57,410 bases of DNA from positions 1 through 57,410 of the forward strand of contig CAMDJP010000015.1 in NCBI GenBank assembly GCA_945900775.1, given 5' to 3'. Positions within the stretch are counted from its first letter, which is position 1, and every line of letters starts with the position of its first letter. Under the pieces are notes generated by a model. That model saw only the letters and a list, made by a program, of their open reading frames with translations, did not search any database and was not told the DNA's origin. Both the position numbers and the translations under genes were made by a program. Shown here in pieces: positions 7,771 through 15,658 of this stretch. Origin of the DNA: Akkermansia muciniphila (GTDB taxonomy: Bacteria; Verrucomicrobiota; Verrucomicrobiia; Limisphaerales; SIAT01).

Positions 7771-9705
7771 GTGAGCAGGATTGTTGGAATTGATCTAGGC
7801 ACCACGAACTCTCTGGTGGCGTTCGTGGATGCTGGCATCCCCTTCGTCATCCCCGATCCCGAGGGCCAGCGATTAACGCCGTCGGTCGTGCATTTCCCCA
7901 ATGCGGACGGGGTGCCATTGGTCGGGCGCGCGGCCAATCGTGTGCGCGTGGTGCGCCCGGCGGAGACGATTTATTCGGTGAAGCGCTTCATCGGTCGTCG
8001 AGGAGTGGATATAGCGGCCGAAGAGATGCTGGTGACGTATCCAGTAAAGGGGCAGGGGAACGGTCCAGTGATGATGAACCTCCACGGTCGCGTTTTCACG
8101 CCGGAGGAAATTTCCAGCGAAGTGCTTAAAAAGTTGAAGACTGATGCCGAAGCATCGTTGGGAGAGTCGGTCACACGCGCGGTCATCACGGTGCCAGCGT
8201 ACTTCAATGACGCGCAGCGCAGTGCTACGAAACGCGCGGGCGAACTGGCTGGCCTCACCGTCGAGCGCATCCTCAACGAGCCGACCGCGGCTGCACTCGC
8301 TTACGGTCTCGACAAGCTGGGCGAGAGATCGAAGGTGGCTGTATATGACCTGGGCGGCGGGACGTTCGACTTCTCGATCCTTGAATTGCACGAGGGTGTC
8401 TTCCAAGTGCTGGCGACGAATGGCAACACGCGACTAGGTGGCGACGACCTCGACAAGCGCGTGATGGAGTTTCTCGTCACGAAAATAAAAGAGGCCGGCG
8501 GGCCAGACTTAATCGGCCTCAGGATGAAGAATGCAGAATGCCTGCCGATGCTCTCGCGCATCCGAGAGGCAGCCGAAGAGGCGAAGATTCGGCTCTCAGC
8601 CGAGGAGTCGGTCGAAATCGCGCTGCCGTTCCTCACGTCGGAGTTCAGTTTTGGCTACAGGCTCACACGCGTGGAGTTGGAGAGCCTTACGCGCGACGTT
8701 GTCGAGCGCACGCGTGCGCATTGCCTGCGGGCCTTGGGGGACGCGAAGCTGGAGGCGTCACAGCTCGATCAAGTCATTCTCGTCGGTGGGCAGACGCGGA
8801 TGCCACTGGTGAGGCGGTTGGTAGCGGAGTGGTTCGGTTGCATGGAGTTTGAAGAAGTACGCGGCGACCTTCGGTTAGGCACGGAATATCATCGTGCGAA
8901 AGGGCCGCTGCTGAACACATCGCAGAACCCCGACGAAGCAGTGGCGCTCGGTGCGGCGATTCAGGCGGCAATTCTTTCCGGAGAGTTCAAGAATCTCCTG
9001 CTGCTCGACATAACGCCGCTCTCGCTCGGTCTTGAGACCTTCGGCGGGCTGATGAACGTCATCGTCCCGCGCAACTCAACCATCCCGACCAAGGCTGGCG
9101 AAGTTTTTACCACGGCGATGGACCAGCAGAAGGACATGCTCATCCATGTACTGCAGGGGGAGCGCGAGCGGGCGGGGGACAATTGGAGTCTTGGCAAGTT
9201 CACGCTCGAGTTCGAACGCGCGCCCCGCGGTGTGCCGCGTGTGGGTGTGCAGTTCGAGATTGATGCTGACGGTATCCTTCACGTCTTGGCGCGTGATATT
9301 AAAACCGGGAAGCAGACCGTAGTGCAGATGAAATCCGCGGTCGACGTGGCCGATGCCGAGGTGCAGCGGATGGTCGAGGAATCGGTTGAGCACGCCTTCG
9401 ATGACCTCGCGTCACGTCGGTGGATTGAGGCATCCCTGCGTGCGCGTGAGACCGCTGTTGCTACACGCAAAGCTCTGGTCGATTGGGCGCAGGAATTGGA
9501 ACCGGACTACCGGACAAAGATCGAGACGGCGGTCGCAGAAGTCGAAACGGCGCTGGGGACTGAGGACAGGTCGAAGCAGGCTGGCGACCTGAGCCGACTC
9601 AAGGCGGCGACGGCAGAGCTCGACGAAGTCACGAAGCCGCTCGCTGAGTTCATCATGAACAAGGCGATGGAGACGATGCTGCGTCAGCGCGGGGCGATCA
9701 ACTGA
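7771..9705 (+). CDS. Hsp70-family chaperone (DnaK/HscA-like, divergent)
   Basis: The product is a 644-aa Hsp70 starting at a GTG ([14 protein letters not shown]). The ATPase domain shows phosphate-binding DLGTTNS (8-14), [10 protein letters not shown] (about 141), [11 protein letters not shown] (about 192) and [10 protein letters not shown] (about 338). The substrate-binding domain begins at [11 protein letters not shown] (about 409). Compared with DnaK, there is an insertion of about 20 residues between the VGGQTRMP helix and [11 protein letters not shown] (residues 357-388), and the C-terminus ends at RQRGAIN without the acidic DnaK tail. No dnaJ, grpE or iron-sulfur genes adjoin it, so it is probably a secondary Hsp70 rather than the main DnaK. 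Confidence 0.92.
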   Translation: MSRIVGIDLGTTNSLVAFVDAGIPFVIPDPEGQRLTPSVVHFPNADGVPLVGRAANRVRVVRPAETIYSVKRFIGRRGVDIAAEEMLVTYPVKGQGNGPVMMNLHGRVFTPEEISSEVLKKLKTDAEASLGESVTRAVITVPAYFNDAQRSATKRAGELAGLTVERILNEPTAAALAYGLDKLGERSKVAVYDLGGGTFDFSILELHEGVFQVLATNGNTRLGGDDLDKRVMEFLVTKIKEAGGPDLIGLRMKNAECLPMLSRIREAAEEAKIRLSAEESVEIALPFLTSEFSFGYRLTRVELESLTRDVVERTRAHCLRALGDAKLEASQLDQVILVGGQTRMPLVRRLVAEWFGCMEFEEVRGDLRLGTEYHRAKGPLLNTSQNPDEAVALGAAIQAAILSGEFKNLLLLDITPLSLGLETFGGLMNVIVPRNSTIPTKAGEVFTTAMDQQKDMLIHVLQGERERAGDNWSLGKFTLEFERAPRGVPRVGVQFEIDADGILHVLARDIKTGKQTVVQMKSAVDVADAEVQRMVEESVEHAFDDLASRRWIEASLRARETAVATRKALVDWAQELEPDYRTKIETAVAEVETALGTEDRSKQAGDLSRLKAATAELDEVTKPLAEFIMNKAMETMLRQRGAIN

Positions 9706-9707
9706 AC

Positions 9708-9977
9708 TCAGCGTGCGTCTAGCAGAGCGACGAGCAGGATTCCGACTGCGATCAGTATGGCGATGGTGCAACCTTTAGGGAGAGTGTCGGGAGTGTTCGC
9801 GAACTTCTCCGGGGTTTTGGCACGAGCCTCGTCGGTGAGGCGTTCAATCGCTTGCTTGGCTTCAGCCAAGCCTGAACCGGTTAATTCGCGCCATAGCTTG
9901 ATGGCTTGAATCTTTTGACCGGCGAGAATCGCATCGTGAATCTCCTGCAGTCTTGGGTCACTCGGCTGCGGTTCCAT
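9708..9977 (-). CDS. L7/L12 C-terminal-domain-like protein with membrane anchor (89 aa)
   Basis: Residues 10-50 (EIHDAILAGQKIQAIKLW and TGSGLAEAKQAIERL) resemble the C-terminal domain of ribosomal protein L7/L12, the module that contacts translation factors. In place of the L7/L12 dimerisation domain, the protein ends with a hydrophobic stretch, CTIAILIAVGILLVALL (about 70-86), that would make a tail anchor in the membrane. It lies 33 bp downstream of infC on the same strand and may be co-transcribed with it. It faces the Hsp70 gene with only 2 bp between stop codons. Its function is unknown; ribosome or factor docking at the membrane is speculation. Confidence 0.75.
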   Translation of the reverse strand: MEPQPSDPRLQEIHDAILAGQKIQAIKLWRELTGSGLAEAKQAIERLTDEARAKTPEKFANTPDTLPKGCTIAILIAVGILLVALLDAR

Positions 9978-10010
9978 TGAAATCGGCGCGAGAATGACCG
10001 ACTCAAAGGC

Positions 10011-10733
10011 TTACCGATTCTCGGGCAGGTTGATTTGGGTGAAGGGATTGCTTCCGAAGTCGGACGGCTTCTCAGCCGCGTCGGTCGCGATGACAGGCTT
10101 CGGAGCTTTGGGGGGCGCTTTCGGTTCCTCCTTCGCCATCTCCGCCTCTTCGGCTTCCTGCTCGAGCACCTTCGGGTTCTTGGCGCGCTTGGCGCGCGGA
10201 AGTGGATTGAGTGTGAGGCTGATGCCCTTGCCGATGACCTTCGGTTGCATCTCCGGCGTGGCGTAAGGCGCGGACTCTTTGATGAATTTGTTGATGACCT
10301 GGACGCCGTACTCGGTGTGCGCCATCTCACGCCCGCGGAACCGGAGCGCAATCTTCACCTTCATGTCGTCGCAGAAGAAGTCGATGGCGTGCTGGAGTTT
10401 CACCCCGAAATCATGCGGGTCGATTTTCACGCTGAGCTGGACCTCCTTCACCTTGCCGGCGTTGGATTTCTTTGTGTCTTTGTCCTTCTTGGACTGCTCG
10501 TACTTGAACTTGCCGTAGTCCACAATCCGGCAGACGGGCGGGACGGCATTCGGCGAAATCTCGACCAAGTCCACGCCTTGCTGGCGGGCGAGCCCGAGCG
10601 CTTCATTGAGGGGGAGAATGCCGACCTGCTGACCGTCATGTCCGATGACCCGCACCTCGCGGGCGCGGATTTTCCCGTTGATGCGGTGCAGCTGGGAGGG
10701 AGGGAAACTACGAGGGGGAAAAGGCCGGCTCAA
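10011..10733 (-). CDS. infC: Translation initiation factor IF-3
   Basis: IF-3 binds the 30S subunit and checks initiator tRNA and start codon. The N-domain (HRINGKIRAREVRVI, GILPLNEALGLARQQGVDLVEI), linker (YGKFKYEQSKK) and C-domain (KEVQLSVKIDPHDFGVKLQHA, LRFRGREMAH) are all present. The start is TTG at 10733, supported by GAGG five bases upstream. Rare starts are a known feature of infC (AUU in E. coli), where IF-3 represses its own translation. The protein is 240 aa, about 60 longer than usual, because of a Lys/Glu/Pro/Ala-rich tail after residue 180. The usual downstream partners rpmI and rplT are missing here. Confidence 0.97.
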   Translation of the reverse strand: MSRPFPPRSFPPSQLHRINGKIRAREVRVIGHDGQQVGILPLNEALGLARQQGVDLVEISPNAVPPVCRIVDYGKFKYEQSKKDKDTKKSNAGKVKEVQLSVKIDPHDFGVKLQHAIDFFCDDMKVKIALRFRGREMAHTEYGVQVINKFIKESAPYATPEMQPKVIGKGISLTLNPLPRAKRAKNPKVLEQEAEEAEMAKEEPKAPPKAPKPVIATDAAEKPSDFGSNPFTQINLPENR

Positions 10734-10911
10734 GCGAACCTCTTCAGTTTGGTCTGTGTCATTCTTTTTCTAAACAAACGTGATAACCGTCATCTGACTA
10801 CAAGGGAGATATAACGCTGCCTTGTTTTGCCTGCAAGTGATTTTATACCTTCTCTCGCGGTGTTTTTTCGTGCGTTCACCTCGTGCTCGACGTAACTTCG
10901 CCCCGCTTTTT

Positions 10912-12126
10912 ATGGCCACACTCAAACCGTTCCCCGCTCTCCGCCCGAAGCCCGAGCTCGCCGCCCGCATCTGCGAGCTTCCTTACGACGTCATGTCTAG
11001 CGACGAGGCCCGCGCCCTCGCCGCCGGCAACCCGCTCTCCTTCCTGCACGTCAGCAAGCCCGAAATCGATCTGCCGCCGGCTACCGATCTTTATTCCACA
11101 GTCGTCTACGCCAAGGGCGCGGAGAACTTTACTCGGCTAATCGCCGAGGGCGCGCTCCGGCAAGATGCCCATCCCGCCTTCTACCTCTACCGACAGATCA
11201 TGGGCGCGCACACGCAGGTCGGCCTCGTAGCCGCCGCGAGTTGTGAAGAGTATTTGCAAGGTATCATTAAGAAGCACGAGCTCACCCGTATCGATAAGGA
11301 GGATGACCGCGTCCGCCACATCGAGACTCTGAACAGCCAGACCGGCCCCGTCTTCCTCACCTACCGTGCCGAGGCCGCGTTCGATGCCTTCGTGACGAAG
11401 AAGGTTGTTACCGCGCCGGAGGTGGACCTCACCGCCACCGACGGCGTCCGTCACACTGCTTGGATGCTCTCCAGCGCCGACGAGATCGCGCTCGTCGAGC
11501 GCACCTTTGCCAAGATTTCCTGCCTATACATTGCCGACGGCCACCACCGGAGCGCCGCCGCGGGCCGCATCTTTCAGTCGCGAAAAGGCGCTGGCCAAAG
11601 CGGCAGCTTCCTCACCGTCATCTTCCCGCACAACCAGATGCAGATCCTCCCGTACAATCGGGTCATGAAGGATTTGAATGGCCTCGCGCTCGAACAGCTC
11701 CTCGCCAAGCTCGACGCCATCTTCAACATCTGTGACGGCGGTGCGCCCAAGCCCGTCCGCAAGCACGAGCTCGCCCTCTACCTTGGGGGGCAGTGGCGCA
11801 CGCTCACCTTCCGCCCGCAGTTCTCCGCCATCAAGGATCCGATTGAGAAGCTCGACGTGACCCTGCTCCAGAAGCTCGTCCTGGCCCCGCTCTTCGGCAT
11901 CGACGACCCGCGCACCAGCAAGCGGATCAACTTCGTCGGCGGTATCCGCGGCACGGCCGAGCTCGAGAAACTCGTCAACTCAGGCGAGTACGCCTGCGCT
12001 TTCTCCATGTACCCGACGAGCATCGAGGACTTGATGGAGATTGCCGACGCCGGCGGCATCATGCCGCCCAAGAGCACTTGGTTCGAGCCGAAGCTGCGCG
12101 ACGCGATGTTCTGCCACATGATTTGA
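10912..12126 (+). CDS. DUF1015 family protein
   Basis: This 404-aa protein starts MATLKPFPALRPKPELAARI with the family opening LPYDVMSSDEARALA. It continues with HPAFYLYRQ, the central EDDRVRHIETLNSQTGPVFLTYR and the hallmark IADGHHRSAAAGR (about residue 205). DUF1015 proteins are widespread, soluble, often near serA or serine-metabolism genes, and of unsettled biochemical function. An in-frame extension upstream to 10822 has no family similarity and was excluded. It is divergent from infC (178-bp spacer), and argG follows 83 bp downstream, perhaps on the same transcript. Confidence 0.9.
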   Translation: MATLKPFPALRPKPELAARICELPYDVMSSDEARALAAGNPLSFLHVSKPEIDLPPATDLYSTVVYAKGAENFTRLIAEGALRQDAHPAFYLYRQIMGAHTQVGLVAAASCEEYLQGIIKKHELTRIDKEDDRVRHIETLNSQTGPVFLTYRAEAAFDAFVTKKVVTAPEVDLTATDGVRHTAWMLSSADEIALVERTFAKISCLYIADGHHRSAAAGRIFQSRKGAGQSGSFLTVIFPHNQMQILPYNRVMKDLNGLALEQLLAKLDAIFNICDGGAPKPVRKHELALYLGGQWRTLTFRPQFSAIKDPIEKLDVTLLQKLVLAPLFGIDDPRTSKRINFVGGIRGTAELEKLVNSGEYACAFSMYPTSIEDLMEIADAGGIMPPKSTWFEPKLRDAMFCHMI

Positions 12127-12209
12127 GCCATCGCATCACATTGAGTTGCCGCTTTTGTTCTTGGCGAGCTTGCCGGGTTTGCTCTTAATTCGATTCGCTT
12201 TTTTAACTT

Positions 12210-13451
12210 ATGAAAATTGTTCTCGCATACTCGGGCGGCCTCGACACCTCGGTGCTTCTTTCCTGGATTAAGGAGAAGTACAACAACGCGGAGATGATCG
12301 CCTTCTGCGCGGACATCGGTCAGGAGGAGGAGCTCAAGGGGCTCGAAAAGAAGGCGATGAAGACCGGAGCTTCGAAGCTCTACATCGATAACTTGCAAGA
12401 AGAGTTCGCCCGGGATTTTATCTACCCGATGCTGCGGGCGGGCGCCATCTACGAAGGACAGTATTTCCTCGGGACCTCCATCGCGCGGCCGCTGATTGCC
12501 AAGCGAATGATCGAAATCGCACGCGCCGAGAAGGCCGACGCCATCGCGCACGGCGCGACGGGCAAGGGGAACGATCAGGTGCGGTTTGAGTTGACGACGG
12601 CAGCGTTGGCGCCGGAGCTTCAGATTATTGCCCCCTGGCGTGACGAACGGTTTCGGAAGGATTTCCCCGGACGGCAAGAGATGATCGATTACTGCGCGGC
12701 GAAGAAGATTCCCGTGCAGGCGAGCGCGAAGAAGCCGTACTCGATGGACCGCAACCTCCTACACATCTCCTACGAGGCGGGCATCCTCGAGGATCCGTGG
12801 TACGACTCGTACGACCTGAAGAACCGCGACTATTTCACGACGCTCTCGGTGTTGCCGGAGGACGCTCCGGATAAGCCTGAGTTCGTGGAATTGGAGTTTG
12901 TGAAGGGCGACTGCGTAGCCGTGAACGGGAAGAAGCTCTTGCCGCTTGGCGTGATGAGGCTGCTGAACAAGATTGGTGGCAAGCATGGCGTCGGCCGCGT
13001 GGACATGGTGGAGAATCGATTCGTCGGCATGAAGAGCCGGGGTGTGTACGAAACGCCGGGCGGGGCGATTCTGCATTTTGCCCACCGCCAGATGGAGAGC
13101 CTGACCATGGACCGCGAGGTAATGCACCAGCGAGACGCACTCATTCCAAAATATGCGGAGCTCGTTTACAACGGCTTCTGGTATGCGCCCGAGCGGCTCG
13201 CCTTGCAGGCCTACGTCGAGGAGTCGCAGAAGAACGTGACGGGCACCGTGCGGGTGAAACTTTACAAAGGGGGTATCCACGTGACCGGCCGGAAGAGCCC
13301 GGTGAGCCTTTACAACCCGCACATCGCCACGATGGAGGCTGACCCGACGAAGGCCTACAACCAGGACGACGCGACGGGGTTCATCCGACTGAACGGCCTA
13401 CGCCTGCGGGTGGCCTCGGCTGTGCACGCGCCGAAGAAGCGGAAGAAATAA
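12210..13451 (+). CDS. argG: Argininosuccinate synthase
   Basis: ArgG condenses citrulline and aspartate using ATP, the penultimate step of arginine synthesis. The 413-aa protein opens with the ATP pyrophosphatase loop [19 protein letters not shown]. It carries the family blocks [41 protein letters not shown] and the C-terminal [17 protein letters not shown]. Length is normal. No clear Shine-Dalgarno lies before the ATG (a T-rich run precedes it). A strong hairpin terminator follows at 13498-13526. No argH or other arginine gene is adjacent, though argS lies 6 kb upstream. Confidence 0.97.
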   Translation: MKIVLAYSGGLDTSVLLSWIKEKYNNAEMIAFCADIGQEEELKGLEKKAMKTGASKLYIDNLQEEFARDFIYPMLRAGAIYEGQYFLGTSIARPLIAKRMIEIARAEKADAIAHGATGKGNDQVRFELTTAALAPELQIIAPWRDERFRKDFPGRQEMIDYCAAKKIPVQASAKKPYSMDRNLLHISYEAGILEDPWYDSYDLKNRDYFTTLSVLPEDAPDKPEFVELEFVKGDCVAVNGKKLLPLGVMRLLNKIGGKHGVGRVDMVENRFVGMKSRGVYETPGGAILHFAHRQMESLTMDREVMHQRDALIPKYAELVYNGFWYAPERLALQAYVEESQKNVTGTVRVKLYKGGIHVTGRKSPVSLYNPHIATMEADPTKAYNQDDATGFIRLNGLRLRVASAVHAPKKRKK

Positions 13452-13497
13452 GCGGCAAACGTCGAAAGACGCCGAAGCGTTCAGGGAAAATAAGGAA

Positions 13498-13526
13498 AAG
13501 GACGGCAATGGAGCCGTCCTTTTTTC
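13498..13526. terminator. Bidirectional rho-independent terminator between argG and exbD
   Basis: A 9-bp perfect stem (AAGGACGGC / GCCGTCCTT) with the six-base loop AATGGA is followed on the plus strand by a run of T residues that ends argG transcripts. On the minus strand the same hairpin is followed by CCTTTTCCTTATTTTCCC, so it probably also ends the tonB-exbBD operon. Confidence 0.88.
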
Positions 13527-13544
13527 TTTATCTGAGGGGAACGT

Positions 13545-13967
13545 TTACGGCGCGCCGGGAGCCTTGACGAAGGCGTTGATATTCTTGATGCCGGCGGCCT
13601 GCGCGGCGTCGCGCACCTTCACTACTTGACCGAACGGGGCGTCGGTGTCGGCGCGGATGGAGAGGATGAGCTGAGGGTTGGCAGCGGTGCGAACCTTGAG
13701 CTCGGACTCGAGCTTCTCGGTGGTGACGGGCTGGCTGTCGAGGTAGAGATGCGGCGGAACCTTGGCGATGGTTATGATCACCGGCTGGGTCGGGTCTTTG
13801 CTGGCGCCTTGGGCCTGCTTCGATTCGGGAAGTGCGAGTTGAACACTCGGCAGCTTCTTAAAGGTGGTGCTGACCATCATGAAAATTAGCACAACCAACA
13901 GCACGTCGATGAGCGAGACGATGATGATGGTGGGCGCTGCTCGCTTTTTCTGGGAGGAGAAGCGCAT
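13545..13967 (-). CDS. exbD: ExbD/TolR-type proton channel subunit
   Basis: The 140-aa protein has one N-terminal transmembrane helix, IIIVSLIDVLLVVLIFMMVSTTF, containing the essential aspartate of the ExbD/TolR family within SLIDVLLVVLIF. A periplasmic domain of about 100 residues follows (PVIITIAKVPPHLYLDSQPV, LILSIRADTDAPFGQVVKVRDAA). With ExbB it forms the proton-driven motor that energises TonB or TolA. It starts 3 bp after the exbB stop and is last in the operon before the terminator. The adjacent TonB paralogues favour ExbD over TolR. Confidence 0.93.
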   Translation of the reverse strand: MRFSSQKKRAAPTIIIVSLIDVLLVVLIFMMVSTTFKKLPSVQLALPESKQAQGASKDPTQPVIITIAKVPPHLYLDSQPVTTEKLESELKVRTAANPQLILSIRADTDAPFGQVVKVRDAAQAAGIKNINAFVKAPGAP

Positions 13968-13970
13968 CGA

Positions 13971-14561
13971 TTACTGCTCCATCTGGCGGTATTGGCGGCG
14001 GATGAACTCGTCGCACTGGGTCTCCATTTCGATGGTGAGTGTCTCGACCTTCTTGTTGTAGTAACTCCAGGCAATGAGCGAGGGGATGGCGATGATGAGG
14101 CCCATCAGTGTGGCGTTCAGCGCGAGCGCAATACCCTCGGCGAATTTACCTTGGTCGCCCGTCGCGCTAGACATCGCGGCGAAGAGTTTGATGAGTCCCA
14201 TCACGGTGCCGACGAGCCCGAGCAGCGGCGCGATGCCAGTGGCAATTTCCAGAAGCACTAGACCGCGCTCGAGGCGCACCACTTCGTTACGTGCGCGGCT
14301 CTCGAGGGCGCCCACCATTTCTTCACGCGGCCGTTTGAGGTTGTCTGCGGCGGTGAGGAGGAGGTTGCTGAGCGGCGACGGATTGGATTGGCAGATAGCA
14401 CGCATACTTTCGACTTGTTCTGGGGTCCGGCAGTCCTGCTGGGCTTGCTTTACGACCGGCGGAATCACGTGTGCCAAGCGCAGGGCGAGTCCTCGTTCGA
14501 TGATGAATGTAAGGCTAACGATAGAAGTAATGATTAGCGTAACGACGATTAATTCTTCCAT
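13971..14561 (-). CDS. exbB: ExbB/TolQ/MotA-type proton channel subunit
   Basis: The 196-aa protein has an N-terminal helix (LIVVTLIITSIVSLTFIIERG), then a cytoplasmic domain containing RARNEVVRLERGLVLLEIATGIAPLLGLVGTV, the diagnostic ExbB signature, and a final helix pair (ALNATLMGLIIAIPSLIAW). ExbB pentamers surround ExbD in the inner membrane and convert the proton gradient to movement. GGAG lies 8 bases before the ATG, one of the clearer ribosome-binding sites in the window. It follows the second tonB paralogue with a 117-bp spacer and precedes exbD. Confidence 0.94.
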   Translation of the reverse strand: MEELIVVTLIITSIVSLTFIIERGLALRLAHVIPPVVKQAQQDCRTPEQVESMRAICQSNPSPLSNLLLTAADNLKRPREEMVGALESRARNEVVRLERGLVLLEIATGIAPLLGLVGTVMGLIKLFAAMSSATGDQGKFAEGIALALNATLMGLIIAIPSLIAWSYYNKKVETLTIEMETQCDEFIRRQYRQMEQ

Positions 14562-14678
14562 TTGGTGTTCTCCAGTCCTTGGCCTGCTGTGCCGCTTTTC
14601 CGTAAACAGTCGCGGAACGCACGTTGAGCGTATTGATTAATGGCAGTTAAGGGGCGCGAACTCAAGCGTGAAGTGGCA

Positions 14679-15599
14679 TCAGTTGTAGTGGAAGGTGAAA
14701 CGTACGTCGCGTTGCGACGAGCCGACTGTTTCGCGCATCGATTTAGGCCAGCGTTCGTATGGCGCCGGTTTGAGAATGGCCTGCTCGCAGATGTACGAGA
14801 GTAGAGCGTCGACACTGCTTTCAGCCACGCGTAAATCGGTGATGCGCCCGTCGTCGTGCAGCCGGAAATCGATAATCACGCGGCCGGGTTTGCCGTTGCG
14901 ATTTTCCAACAGTCTGTACCACTGCTCTTGGACGGCGGCGATGAACTTGGCGTCGTATACGCCGAAGGGCGTGCCAGCAGCGTCGAAGGCGAGTCTGCCT
15001 ACCCGAGGCGCATTCCCTTCTTGTTGGCTCTTCTCCGTGAAGATGCCACCCGAATTTTGCTGCGCCTTCGCCTCGGTCAAAGTCCGCGGCTTGGGAGGAG
15101 GCGTTGCAACAGCAGGTTGCAGCGGCTTCGGTTGCAACGGGAGGGCGGCTTCTTTCGATTCGACTTTGGCGATGGTTTTAGGAGTGGGTTTCGGAGAAGC
15201 CGGAGAAGCCTTCGGCAGGTCCGCAATTTTTGGAATCTCAGATTTCTTACCCTCGACTTTCGGCAGTTCAGCCTTCGTTTTGGTCGGTGTAGGTTGCGCA
15301 GCCACTGTGCTGTGGGTGGAGTAGAACTTCGGGTCCTTTGGGGCGACAGCTTGAATGGTGGCAGGGTCCACGGTGACGAACGTCAGCGAAACTTTCTTAT
15401 CGGTGATGAGAGGCACCCGTGCCGGTAGGGAAACCTTCACAAGCTGCGGAGTGCGTAACCATGAGAAATCAGTACGCTTGGCCGCTTGCAATCCGGGGTA
15501 AGCGACGAGGTGGAACACTGCCGAAAGAATGACGGCTGTGGTCAGCCTGTTGAGGCCCTGTCCTTCGAGCGCCACGTTGGTTTGAGCCTGCGCTATCAC
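14679..15599 (-). CDS. tonB: TonB-like energy transducer, paralogue 1 (306 aa)
   Basis: The start is GTG at 15599. A single N-terminal helix includes SAVFH (Ser26-x3-His30), the S-x3-H motif by which TonB couples to ExbB/D. A Pro/Lys-rich periplasmic spacer follows, and a C-terminal domain of about 90 residues (GVYDAKFIAAVQEQWYRLL, GRVIIDFRLHDDGRITDLRV) resembles the TonB/TolA C-terminal fold. Residues 89-125 carry DPKFYSTH and, 32 residues on, EIPKI, a motif shared at identical spacing with the upstream paralogue. It lies 59 bp after that paralogue and 117 bp before exbB, in one operon. The receptor is unknown. Confidence 0.88.
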   Translation of the reverse strand: MIAQAQTNVALEGQGLNRLTTAVILSAVFHLVAYPGLQAAKRTDFSWLRTPQLVKVSLPARVPLITDKKVSLTFVTVDPATIQAVAPKDPKFYSTHSTVAAQPTPTKTKAELPKVEGKKSEIPKIADLPKASPASPKPTPKTIAKVESKEAALPLQPKPLQPAVATPPPKPRTLTEAKAQQNSGGIFTEKSQQEGNAPRVGRLAFDAAGTPFGVYDAKFIAAVQEQWYRLLENRNGKPGRVIIDFRLHDDGRITDLRVAESSVDALLSYICEQAILKPAPYERWPKSMRETVGSSQRDVRFTFHYN

Positions 15600-15658
15600 T
15601 CAGGACAGGATGGGTCAAAGGGGGCGCCGCGGCAAATGTTTTGTAAGGCTACGCGACC

